8,517 nucleotides of DNA from Candidatus Eiseniibacteriota bacterium (GCA_030592245.1 JAUVJV010000068.1:1-8517); one strand, 5' to 3'; positions 1 through 5,161 are shown, counted from the first letter of the stretch. The notes: generated by a model from the letters alone, not told the origin. Made by a program: numbers and translations.

Positions 1-504
1 AAGATCAATAATCTGCCCAAGCCCACGATAGCAAGGGTCAATGCCGCATCGATCGGGGGAAGCAATGGCCTGCTCGCCGCGTGTGATATGGCCATTGCCT
101 CTCACCGGGCCGAGTTCAGCCTGAGCGAGGTGAAGATAGGCCTGGTGCCGGCCTGCATCGGTCCCTACCTCCTGAAGAAGGTGGGGGAGAGCGCATGCCG
201 GGAGCTCTTTCTCTCCGGGGAGAGAATCTCGGCCGACCAGGCACGGGCCCTCGGCCTTGTGAATGATGTCGTAACCCATGTCAATCTCACCAAGCGCGTC
301 AATGAGAAGATCTCAAACCTTCTGACCAGCGGACCCCACGCCCTCGCGGTGAGCAAGGAACTCCTGAGCACCATTACCGAGATGCCGCTCACTGAAGCCA
401 GGGACCACACCGCGAAGGTCATTGCAGAGCTGAGAGCCGGGGATGAGGCGCAGGAGGGCATGACCGCCTTCCTGGAGAAACGCAAGCCCAAGTGGCTTCC
501 GTGA
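1..504 (+). CDS. Enoyl-CoA hydratase/isomerase (crotonase) family protein, 3' part; methylglutaconyl-CoA hydratase-like
   Basis: The reading frame is open from the first base to TGA at 502-504 (167 residues), so the N-terminal third lies outside the window. The visible part has the crotonase core: PTIARVNAASIGG (8-20) and an ACD motif at 27-29. SEVKIGLVP (42-50) carries Glu43, which aligns with the second catalytic Glu of rat enoyl-CoA hydratase (Glu164). The C-terminus EGMTAFLEKRKPKW is typical of the family. The position of the first catalytic Glu (Glu144 in the rat enzyme) is Gly23 in GGSNGLLAACD. Bacterial methylglutaconyl-CoA hydratase-like members (leucine degradation) also tend to lack that Glu, and the ACIGPYLL stretch at 51-58 recalls them. 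Subfamily and substrate are inferred; the family is secure. Its partners would lie upstream of the window. Confidence 0.9.
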   Translation, partial: KINNLPKPTIARVNAASIGGSNGLLAACDMAIASHRAEFSLSEVKIGLVPACIGPYLLKKVGESACRELFLSGERISADQARALGLVNDVVTHVNLTKRVNEKISNLLTSGPHALAVSKELLSTITEMPLTEARDHTAKVIAELRAGDEAQEGMTAFLEKRKPKWLP

Positions 505-555
505 GCCCGACATCACATCCTCGAGATAGAGCTGACATCGAGTGGACGGTGAGCT

Positions 556-996
556 GTGAGGATCGTATTTGTGGTTCTAGTCGTGGCTTTCTTTGCCATG
601 GGATTCGGCGTCGATCCGGGAGACAGCATCGAGTGGGCGCTCGACCAGAATGAGCCCGATCCCTTCTGCAACACCGAGGGAGCGGGCGACACGGACATCA
701 GGTTCGCGCTGACTCAGACCTCCTATGTCGTCCTTGATATTTGGGATGTAGGGATGACTGGGGTTGTACGAGGACTGGTTCCTGCAGGCTGGTATGACGC
801 CGGTTTACACTCCGTCAGGTGGACCGGTAAAGGAGACGATGGGGCCATTCTTCCCGAAGGTACATATCCATACGTTCTGGTTGTCACCGACTCGTCAGAT
901 CAGGTCGCATTCACCGATACGCTCTTTGCCCATATCGCTTGTGCTATCGCTATGCGAGGCACAAGGTGGAGTGCGATAAAGGCGCTCTACCGCTGA
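556..996 (+). CDS. Small secreted protein consisting of one FlgD-type Ig-like domain
   Basis: A 146-residue protein starting with GTG. The N-terminus is a clear signal peptide: Arg2, a hydrophobic stretch at 3-17, and probable cleavage near FG-VD (18-19). Residues 28-110 match the FlgD/T9SS-like C-terminal Ig fold: ALDQNEPDPF (28-37), a strand IRFAL (48-52), VVLDIWD (58-64), then AGLHSVRWTGKGDDGAILPEG and YPYVLVV (82-110). Such domains usually cap large secreted proteins as sorting or anchoring modules; here the domain stands almost alone behind a signal peptide. The 17-residue tail after the domain (about 128-146) is basic and unassigned. The gene lies 51 nt after the crotonase gene. The GTG has only a weak Shine-Dalgarno sequence (GGTGAG, 549-554 area), so the start is chosen mainly because it keeps the signal peptide intact. 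Domain assignment is firm; role is unknown. Confidence 0.75.
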   Translation: MRIVFVVLVVAFFAMGFGVDPGDSIEWALDQNEPDPFCNTEGAGDTDIRFALTQTSYVVLDIWDVGMTGVVRGLVPAGWYDAGLHSVRWTGKGDDGAILPEGTYPYVLVVTDSSDQVAFTDTLFAHIACAIAMRGTRWSAIKALYR

Positions 997-1121
997 TGAC
1001 GGGGAAAGGTCTGGGGTGCGAAGCATCCGATTGACTCCGGGAGGGCTCAGGGGATCTCCATGTCGGCCGGTCTCTGCCCGGACCTGGCTCAGTCCACATC
1101 CGCAGCTCAGATCCGCACCTG
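997..1121. other. Convergent intergenic region, no clear terminator
   Basis: The FlgD-like gene and the minus-strand sulfotransferase-like gene converge here. There is one short hairpin at 1015-1028 (GGTGC/GCATC with a 3-nt loop and one wobble pair), but no T-run follows it on either strand. No small gene could be supported. Confidence 0.4.
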
Positions 1122-2405
1122 TCAGGATTGATTCAGCAGAGGTTCGACAGCTGAAGGCGGAAGCCGCTCGATCCGGTATATGAGTTCACGGTGGCCTTCC
1201 GTGGTTGCAGGATTGAGCCACTCCCAGACGATCTCCCCGCCGCGGGTGATCTCAAAGCAGCGGCCGTTATTGGATTCGCACACCAGCGTGTTGCCATTAG
1301 GCAGTCTCTGGCAGGACCCTCTGGTTCTTGTAAAGAACGACTCGGGGGGATCGGCCACGTATTCCCATTCGATCACACCGGTAAGTGGGTTGACCTCCAG
1401 TAACCTCGAATGCTTCCGTTCGATTCCGTTGTCGAAGATAAGTATGTTCCCGTTCTCGATCATGGTGGGATGATGGGGCCACTGGAGCACTCCCTCCCCC
1501 CAGGACCAGACGACCCGCTTTGTCTCCTCTTCGAGAATCAAGACCTGGTTGACATTGCGGAAGCACGTGAGTATGTTTCCGGGCTTGAACCTCTCATCAC
1601 GTCTGCAAAGGGGGTTATCCTTGAGTACGGCAAGCGTGTTGGCGTGGAAATAGTCATGAACCGAACGCGAAACCTCTTCGTCCTCATCCAGGAGCTCCGG
1701 AGGCAGGCGTTTCCGGCCCTCGGTGGGGCCGTATTCCGCCAGCAGTCCGTCCAGGATGGTATCCAGGAATGACCTCGTGTCCAGGTTCTCTATGATATCG
1801 TCGAGACTCTCAGATGCCGACCACACACCAATGACTTCACTGTCGAGGTTCATGTGCACTATGGTCGGGAACTTGACCATCAGGCCCCTGTGTCTCTTGA
1901 CCTCCGCGTCAAGCACATAGAAGGTGGAATCAGGCAGGAACGATATGTCGTGGTGAGGAATCATGGTCTTGTGCCAGACAATGTTCGAATTCCAGTCGAG
2001 CCGAATGAGACCGCGGAACTTCTGGATGATGAGAACATCCCCGCCGTCCAGGAGCACAGGCAGCAGCGCGGGGCCGGGGCTCTCTCCGGGGTCTTGCCAC
2101 CGGTGAACTGTCCGGCCGTCCATGTCCATCAGCACCACCCCACCGGATATTCCCGTTGCATAGAGATTGTAGCCGGGCCATGCCTCGTCAGCATCGTGGA
2201 TCACCACCCCCGATCTTTCCGGATCGACAGTCTCGGATGAGAGAAGCGTGTAGGGTAGTGAACGCAGGGCCTTCAGGCGTTCCCGGGGATCGGTGATGCC
2301 ATCATCCGTGGCTTCCCGGTTTCGCGGAAGCAGTACGATGCCTCCGATCACAGCGAGCACAGCTATCAGACCGACTGTTAATGCTACCGCTACTCGTGTG
2401 TTCAA
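1122..2405 (-). CDS. Membrane-anchored arylsulfotransferase (ASST) family protein
   Basis: A 427-residue protein. Residues 5-26 form one hydrophobic N-terminal segment (signal anchor or uncleaved signal), which would place the rest outside the cytoplasmic membrane. The remainder has the repeating beta-propeller pattern of the arylsulfotransferase family: HHDISFLPD (151-159), FHANTLAVL (253-261), GNILTCFRNVNQVLIL (276-291), VVWSWGEG (298-305), WPHHPTM (309-315), NGNILIFDNG (318-327), SRLLEVNP..GVIEWEY (333-349), RLPNGNTLVCES (367-378) and GEIVWEWLNP (390-399). In enterobacterial ASST a histidine carries the sulfate during PAPS-independent transfer between phenolic esters; His151, His152, His254, His311 and His312 are the candidates, but I cannot assign equivalence by eye. 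Many distant members have no known substrate. The start is TTG at 2405: an in-frame TGA sits immediately upstream, and AGAGG (2416-2412) is 6 nt away; later GTG codons would cut the anchor. Family assignment is confident; activity is not. Confidence 0.85.
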   Translation of the reverse strand: MNTRVAVALTVGLIAVLAVIGGIVLLPRNREATDDGITDPRERLKALRSLPYTLLSSETVDPERSGVVIHDADEAWPGYNLYATGISGGVVLMDMDGRTVHRWQDPGESPGPALLPVLLDGGDVLIIQKFRGLIRLDWNSNIVWHKTMIPHHDISFLPDSTFYVLDAEVKRHRGLMVKFPTIVHMNLDSEVIGVWSASESLDDIIENLDTRSFLDTILDGLLAEYGPTEGRKRLPPELLDEDEEVSRSVHDYFHANTLAVLKDNPLCRRDERFKPGNILTCFRNVNQVLILEEETKRVVWSWGEGVLQWPHHPTMIENGNILIFDNGIERKHSRLLEVNPLTGVIEWEYVADPPESFFTRTRGSCQRLPNGNTLVCESNNGRCFEITRGGEIVWEWLNPATTEGHRELIYRIERLPPSAVEPLLNQS

Positions 2406-2411
2406 TCAGGG

Positions 2412-2416
2412 CCTCT
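2412..2416 (-). promoter_or_regulatory. Ribosome binding site supporting the TTG start at 2405
   Basis: AGAGG on the minus strand, 6 nt before TTG. An in-frame TGA abuts the TTG, so no earlier start is possible in this frame. Confidence 0.5.
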
Positions 2417-2511
2417 ATCTGCCTGTGTGCGAGCCTGGATTCCCGTACCTGTTTCTTCCTGATGCTACCACACGTCCCGGACATCTTCAATCCTGCGGTC
2501 GGGGATGTAGT

Positions 2512-2551
2512 TGCAACATAGAAATGTCATGTATTCTGCAACATAGAAATG
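2512..2551. repeat. Two direct copies of a 15-bp sequence, 25-bp period
   Basis: TGCAACATAGAAATG occurs identically at 2512-2526 and 2537-2551, separated by 10 bp. The copies lie between the divergent sulfotransferase-like and TPR genes, 44 bp upstream of the TPR promoter -35 box. The spacing of about two and a half helical turns would suit a pair of regulator sites. The alternative is a relic of insertion-sequence ends that carry multiple terminal repeats; no transposase is present. Confidence 0.6.
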
Positions 2552-2594
2552 CCACCTTGTCTCTTCCCGTTCCCAACCTTGCCGCAGAAGCAAA

Positions 2595-2623
2595 TTGAAT
2601 AAGCCTCGGAAGTGTGCTATAAT
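2595..2623 (+). promoter_or_regulatory. Strong sigma-70-type promoter for the TPR gene
   Basis: TTGAAT (2595-2600, four of six consensus -35 bases), a spacer of exactly 17 bp, then a perfect TATAAT (2618-2623). Transcription would start near 2630 and give a leader of about 200 nt before the GTG at 2829. It also rules out the TTG at 2595 as a start codon, because that TTG is the -35 box itself. Confidence 0.7.
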
Positions 2624-2631
2624 CAAATGTT

Positions 2632-2784
2632 CCGGCGTTTGCCGGGGTGGCACAAGCCTACCAGGCATGCGGGTCTATATCGCATCCCCTTGCGACCAAA
2701 CCCTGCCCGAAGGTGCCTCCCCTGAGATGCTGCCGAAACATTCCGAAAGTACCATGGGCGCCGGGCTGCCTCGTCGACCGGCGC
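2632..2784 (+). ncRNA. Structured 5' leader of the TPR mRNA (candidate regulatory RNA)
   Basis: Directly downstream of the predicted transcription start there are several complementary segments. CCGGC/GCCGG pairs across a GTTT loop (2632-2645). GGGGTGGCAC (2644-2653) pairs with GTGCCTCCCC (2713-2722) with a single U-U mismatch. ATGCG/CGCAT lies inside that arm (2667-2671 with 2681-2685), and GCGCCGG/CCGGCGC pairs at 2758-2764 with 2778-2784. The first hairpin and the long stem share 2644-2645 and would compete. I recognise no known riboswitch class. Alternatively this is incidental GC-rich folding. Only complementarity is seen; a regulatory role is inference. Confidence 0.35.
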
Positions 2785-2814
2785 AGTGGAATCAGTCTGT
2801 GCGGTTACGAGCCC

Positions 2815-2820
2815 AGGGGG
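2815..2820 (+). promoter_or_regulatory. Ribosome binding site fixing the TPR gene start
   Basis: AGGGGG, 8 nt before GTG at 2829. The in-frame upstream candidates TTG 2595, ATG 2667 and ATG 2754 lack such a site at proper distance. Confidence 0.55.
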
Positions 2821-2828
2821 TAACCAAA

Positions 2829-3581
2829 GTGACTGAGAAGGCAAATAGGTTTCGATTCTGGTATGTGAAGTCTTCGGCCGGGGACAGTATGCGAGCCACG
2901 ACCCCGGAAGAAGCCGAGGAGTGGCTGCTTGATTATCTTGACAGGAGTGGGGGTGAAGATGCGGACATCGTGGAGCAATTGCTGACGATATACCTGCGCA
3001 CCAGACAGCCGGAGAGGGCGCTTGCCGCCGCCGACCGGCTGTACGAGGTGACGGAAGGTGATGATGAGCGAGCCTACACGTTGTTCAGCTGTGGACAGAT
3101 CGCCGAACGGCGAAGAGACTACACTACCGCCGAGCGGCTGTACCGCAGAGCCCATTCACTTGCCCCGCCGTGGCCGGACGCCCAGTATTGGATCAAGAAC
3201 AATCTCGGGTTCTGCCTGAACACGCTGGGTCGCTTCGGTGAGGCGGAGGAGTTCTTGCGGGTGGCAATCGCCTTATGCCCTGACAGAAGCAACGCTTTCA
3301 AGAATATGGGGCTCTGCTACCAGGGTCGGGAACTCTTCGAGAAGGCCGCGGCGATGTTTGTGGCCGCTACCAGGGTCAACGCGGCCGATCCCAGGTCTCT
3401 GGTCCATCTGGAGGAGCTTCTGAAGGCCCGGCCGGAGCTCACGGAAGCCATCCCCGGTATTTCGGAGACCCTTGAGAATTGTCGCGAAGCTGTCGAGCGG
3501 GCGAGAGCTATGGCGCCTGACTACAGAGCATACTGGGAGATCCTGAGGGTCAAGCGCAAGGGCGATCGCGGCAATGCCTGA
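2829..3581 (+). CDS. Tetratricopeptide repeat protein
   Basis: From GTG at 2829 the product has 250 residues. There is no signal peptide or membrane segment, so it should be cytoplasmic. TPR-like helical pairs are visible at about 46-78 (LLTIYLRTRQPERALAAADRL), 80-113 (ending AERLYRRAHSLAP), 119-151 (NNLGFCLNTLGRFGEAEEFLRVAIALCP region) and 152-185 (AFKNMGLCYQGRELFEKAAAMFVAA). Each shows the usual small/large residue pattern and a Pro or Asp at the turn. A poorly conserved N-terminus (1-45) starts with an aromatic/basic FRFWYVK stretch; the C-terminus is helical and basic. TPRs are protein-interaction scaffolds and no partner is evident. The gene is monocistronic by layout, with its own strong promoter and a long leader. 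The frame stays open upstream to 2595, but that part overlaps the promoter and looks non-coding. Fold is confident; function is unknown. Confidence 0.8.
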   Translation: MTEKANRFRFWYVKSSAGDSMRATTPEEAEEWLLDYLDRSGGEDADIVEQLLTIYLRTRQPERALAAADRLYEVTEGDDERAYTLFSCGQIAERRRDYTTAERLYRRAHSLAPPWPDAQYWIKNNLGFCLNTLGRFGEAEEFLRVAIALCPDRSNAFKNMGLCYQGRELFEKAAAMFVAATRVNAADPRSLVHLEELLKARPELTEAIPGISETLENCREAVERARAMAPDYRAYWEILRVKRKGDRGNA

Positions 3582-3607
3582 GAGTGTCCGGAAGAGAAGG
3601 AGAGGGC

Positions 3608-3633
3608 CAGGTCTGCGATTGACGCCAGACCTG
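3608..3633. terminator. Hairpin downstream of the TPR gene, terminator-like mainly on the minus strand
   Basis: CAGGTCTG (3608-3615) pairs perfectly with CAGACCTG (3626-3633), and inner CG/CG pairs extend the stem. It begins 27 nt after the TPR stop. On the plus strand no T-run follows. On the minus strand the hairpin is followed by a pyrimidine tract (3607 down to about 3590, mixed C and T), which resembles a weak terminator. Confidence 0.4.
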
Positions 3634-3747
3634 ATCCCTCCAGACCGGATACGCGCAGGCGGGCCCGCAGGGAGTGATCCATTGATCCGGGCCTGCCTGA
3701 AGCCAGCCCCTGGCCACTATCGTAGATCTCCAGTCTGAGTCAGGTCT
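3608..3747 (-). ncRNA. Candidate small structured RNA on the minus strand
   Basis: A minus-strand promoter (3778-3749) would start a transcript near 3742 running toward the TPR gene. The transcript has an 11-bp stem with one G-U pair (3656-3666 with 3689-3699), a 5-bp hairpin with a 3-nt loop (3702-3714), and a closing pair of segments: CAGACTGG (3737-3730 minus) with CCGGTCTG (3648-3641 minus, one G-U), plus AGACCTGA (3747-3740) with TCAGGTCT (3634-3627). The last segment also pairs with the hairpin arm at 3609-3615, so two folds exclude each other. It is not SRP RNA (no GGAA-loop core), and I could not match it to 6S RNA, tmRNA or RNase P RNA. Complementarity is strand-symmetric, so the strand depends on the promoter alone. 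Confidence 0.3.
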
Positions 3748-3748
3748 A

Positions 3749-3778
3749 ATAGTAATTCAATCAGTTACTTTTTGTCAA
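3749..3778 (-). promoter_or_regulatory. Minus-strand sigma-70-like promoter
   Basis: On the minus strand, TTGACA (3778-3773) is followed by an 18-bp spacer and TACTAT (3754-3749, four of six). No minus-strand gene lies downstream before the convergent TPR gene, so if active it makes a short RNA or TPR antisense transcript. Confidence 0.4.
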
Positions 3779-3806
3779 GGGTTCTCTCTTCTCCGGAGCG
3801 GCAAGT

Positions 3807-3833
3807 TTGACAATCCCTTGTAAATATGATACT
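3807..3833 (+). promoter_or_regulatory. Plus-strand promoter candidate for the small ORF-HIT-peroxiredoxin run
   Basis: TTGACA (3807-3812) is a perfect -35 box. GATACT (3828-3833, four of six) lies after a short 15-bp spacer; TACTTA at 3830-3835 gives 17 bp but a poor -10 with an upstream TG. It is about 75 bp from the first possible gene start downstream. Confidence 0.4.
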
Positions 3834-3911
3834 TAGATAGTAGAGATACGGGGTCTCGCTTGCGGGTCCGGCTGATCGTTTCCGGTGATTGGGGAGGTTG
3901 GAACTCATTTG

Positions 3912-4124
3912 ATGGATTCTGAGACGAAGGAGGAGGCCCGGTTCACTCCGCAGGCGTCCGGAATTCGCAGGCCGCCCAGGCCACCTCTGACCGTAGGGCT
4001 TGCCATGCAGGAGGGCAGCGTGCGCTGGCAAACTCGCGAGGCCCTCGAGAGGATTGATGCGGTGCTGCGTAAGGCCCCCTTTTGGTATTGGCCAAGTAAC
4101 AAGGATAAGAAGGGGGTGGACTAG
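3912..4124 (+). CDS. Small hypothetical protein upstream of the HIT gene
   Basis: Seventy residues from ATG at 3912; I do not recognise it. The first 30 residues are charged and then Pro/Arg-rich (IRRPPRPPL, about 18-26). The middle has an amphipathic stretch WQTREALERIDAVLRKAP (about 40-57), followed by an aromatic FWYWPSNK (58-65) and a charged tail. There are no Cys pairs, signal peptide or membrane helix. Support for it being real is its position, ending 4 nt before the HIT start in a same-strand run, and the promoter candidate upstream. Against it: GGGGAGG (3891-3897) is 14 nt from the ATG (11 nt from an in-frame TTG at 3909), and no homologous fold is evident. GTG at 3885 in the same frame would precede that site. 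It may be only a leader ORF. Confidence 0.4.
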   Translation: MDSETKEEARFTPQASGIRRPPRPPLTVGLAMQEGSVRWQTREALERIDAVLRKAPFWYWPSNKDKKGVD

Positions 4125-4128
4125 CGGG

Positions 4129-4539
4129 ATGGGGCACATCGGAAGTAAGGCGGATAACTCACAGCCGGAATGCCCGTTCTGTAACGCTGTGAGGGACGGC
4201 AGGGTGATCGCGAGCAATGTCGAGGCCTATGCCATCCATGATAAGTTCCCTGTGACGGAGGGTCACATGCTTGTGATTCCGGTCCGCCACTTCGCGGACT
4301 TCTTTGAGATCTCTGATTCCGAGCATGAAGCGGTCTTCGATCTCTTGTGCGCGATGCGAAGGAAGCTCCTGGATGATGATAGTCGGATCACGGGATTCAA
4401 TGTGGGTGTCAACGTGGGCGAGGTGGCCGGCCAGACCGTGCCTCACTGCCATATTCACCTGATTCCGAGGCGAATCGGGGACATCGACCGGCCGCGCGGC
4501 GGCATCCGGGGGATCATTCCGGATAAGCGTTCTTACTAG
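4129..4539 (+). CDS. HIT-family protein (histidine-triad nucleotide hydrolase, Ap4A hydrolase-like)
   Basis: A 136-residue cytoplasmic protein of normal family length. The histidine triad is complete in GQTVPHCHIHLIPRR (101-115): His106, His108 and His110, the last being the expected nucleophile position. An N-terminal CPFC (15-18) and His54 in PVRHF suit the zinc site seen in many HIT proteins. Residues 40-51 (FPVTEGHMLVIP) and the C-terminal DRPRGGIRGIIPDKRSY region are characteristic of the bacterial diadenosine-polyphosphate hydrolase-like group. The expected reaction is cleavage of the phosphate bond of NMP-X or dinucleoside polyphosphate substrates; the actual substrate cannot be read from sequence. 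The ATG at 4129 has GGGGGTG (4112-4118) 10 nt upstream. The gene lies 4 nt after the small ORF and 85 nt before the peroxiredoxin gene. Confidence 0.93.
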   Translation: MGHIGSKADNSQPECPFCNAVRDGRVIASNVEAYAIHDKFPVTEGHMLVIPVRHFADFFEISDSEHEAVFDLLCAMRRKLLDDDSRITGFNVGVNVGEVAGQTVPHCHIHLIPRRIGDIDRPRGGIRGIIPDKRSY

Positions 4540-4611
4540 TGTCGCCGTGGGCGGAGTCCGAAACGTAACAGGGGCTTCAGGCATCTAATGTTTGTGGATT
4601 TTCCCGCTTGA

Positions 4612-4619
4612 AAGGAGGA
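4612..4619 (+). promoter_or_regulatory. Ribosome binding site of the peroxiredoxin gene
   Basis: AAGGAGGA, 5 nt before the ATG at 4625. It decides this start over an in-frame ATG-less extension reaching back to TTG 4592. Confidence 0.7.
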
Positions 4620-4624
4620 CTCAA

Positions 4625-5083
4625 ATGGCGGAGGTACTCAAGGTAGGAGATAAAGCACCGGATTTCACACTCAAGGATCACAAGGGAAACGATGTTGCCT
4701 TGAGCCAGCTAAAGGGCAAGAAAGTCGTGCTCGGATTTCATCCCCTCGCCTGGACTGGAGTATGTGCCGAGCAGATGAAGAACCTCGAAAAGAACTTCGG
4801 GCGTATGGAGAGTCTTAACACCGTTGCTCTGGGGCTAAGCATTGACAGCAGCTTCTGCAAGAACGCCTGGGCCAAGAGCCTGAGCATAGAGAAGACACCA
4901 TTGCTTGCCGATTTCTGGCCCCACGGGGGAGTTGCTCAGACCTACGGGGTTTTCAATGATGAGGGTGGCGTTAGCAAGCGCACCGTTTTTGTGTTGGACG
5001 AGCAGGGGACCATCATCTTCCATAAGATCTATCCCGTGAAGGAAGTCCCGGACATGGAAGAGATCATCAAGGCCCTCGAATAA
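4625..5083 (+). CDS. Peroxiredoxin, AhpE/redoxin family
   Basis: A 152-residue thioredoxin-fold peroxidase that should reduce H2O2 and organic peroxides in the cytoplasm. The N-terminus VGDKAPDFTLKDHKG (7-21) is the classic AhpC/TSA start. The active site is FHPLAWTGVCAEQM (38-51): Pro40, Thr44 and the peroxidatic Cys47 in the P-x3-T-x2-C arrangement. Arg119 in SKRTVFVLD (117-125) is the expected conserved arginine. A second cysteine, Cys78 in SIDSSFCKNAWAK (72-84), could be a resolving cysteine; in related AhpE-like proteins this position varies, so a 1-Cys or atypical 2-Cys mechanism is open. There is no signal peptide. It follows the HIT gene by 85 nt with a strong SD and no clear promoter, so co-transcription is likely. 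Confidence 0.92.
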   Translation: MAEVLKVGDKAPDFTLKDHKGNDVALSQLKGKKVVLGFHPLAWTGVCAEQMKNLEKNFGRMESLNTVALGLSIDSSFCKNAWAKSLSIEKTPLLADFWPHGGVAQTYGVFNDEGGVSKRTVFVLDEQGTIIFHKIYPVKEVPDMEEIIKALE

Positions 5084-5115
5084 ATCTGAGGAATCCGGCG
5101 AAGAAGTGATCCTAT

Positions 5116-5161
5116 GAAAAAGGGGACAGAGGCGATTTTCTGATATAGAATGGTGTCTGTC
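5116..5161. repeat. Imperfect REP-like palindrome upstream of korA
   Basis: A-run plus GGGGACAGAGGCG at 5116-5134, and TGGTGTCTGTC at 5151-5161, form an interrupted inverted repeat: GACAGA (5125-5130) with TCTGTC (5156-5161) and an inner TTC/GAA pairing. GGGGACAG...CTGTC arms behind an A-run look like the repetitive extragenic palindromes found scattered in some bacterial genomes; I cannot check copy number here. TGATATAGA at 5141-5149 inside it resembles an extended -10 box, with only a poor -35 (GGGACA, 15 bp upstream). Confidence 0.4.

Larger units (their letters stand above)
3582..3884. other. About 300-base gene-free stretch with hairpins and an AT-rich promoter island
   Basis: The left half (3600-3750) is GC-rich and full of inverted repeats; the right half (about 3745-3840) is clearly AT-richer than the surroundings and carries two opposed TTGACA boxes. 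No ORF with a believable start or known fold was seen. Separate entries give the hairpins and promoters. Confidence 0.7.

Noticed and set aside
2302..2490. Minus-strand ORF of 62 residues reading RKKQVRESRLAHRQIEALIE, overlapping the start of the sulfotransferase-like gene, perhaps a transposase relic or a frameshifted N-terminus
   Set aside because: It runs out of frame into the coding region of a well-supported gene, its second half is a shadow of that gene, and the similarity to transposase accessory proteins is too vague to support.
2512..2551. Start of a CRISPR array
   Set aside because: Only two 15-bp units with a 10-bp spacer, and no cas genes in the window; far too short for CRISPR.
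2645..2653. GGGTGGCAC resembling the T-box core sequence
   Set aside because: The predicted transcript starts only about 15 nt upstream, so there is no room for the specifier stem, and the downstream gene is not an aminoacyl-tRNA synthetase or amino-acid gene.
2595..2828. In-frame N-terminal extension of the TPR protein from TTG 2595, ATG 2667 or ATG 2754
   Set aside because: TTG 2595 is the -35 box of the promoter, none of the three has a ribosome binding site at proper distance, and the added residues look unlike protein of this family; GTG 2829 has AGGGGG 8 nt upstream.
3608..3747. SRP RNA, 6S RNA, tmRNA or RNase P RNA
   Set aside because: The diagnostic cores (SRP GGAA-loop region, tmRNA tRNA-like end, RNase P conserved motifs) are absent, and the length is short for 6S RNA.
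3927..3936. Excellent Shine-Dalgarno-like AAGGAGGAGG
   Set aside because: No ATG, GTG or TTG start follows at a usable distance in any frame leading to a plausible protein; it encodes Lys-Glu-Glu of the small ORF.
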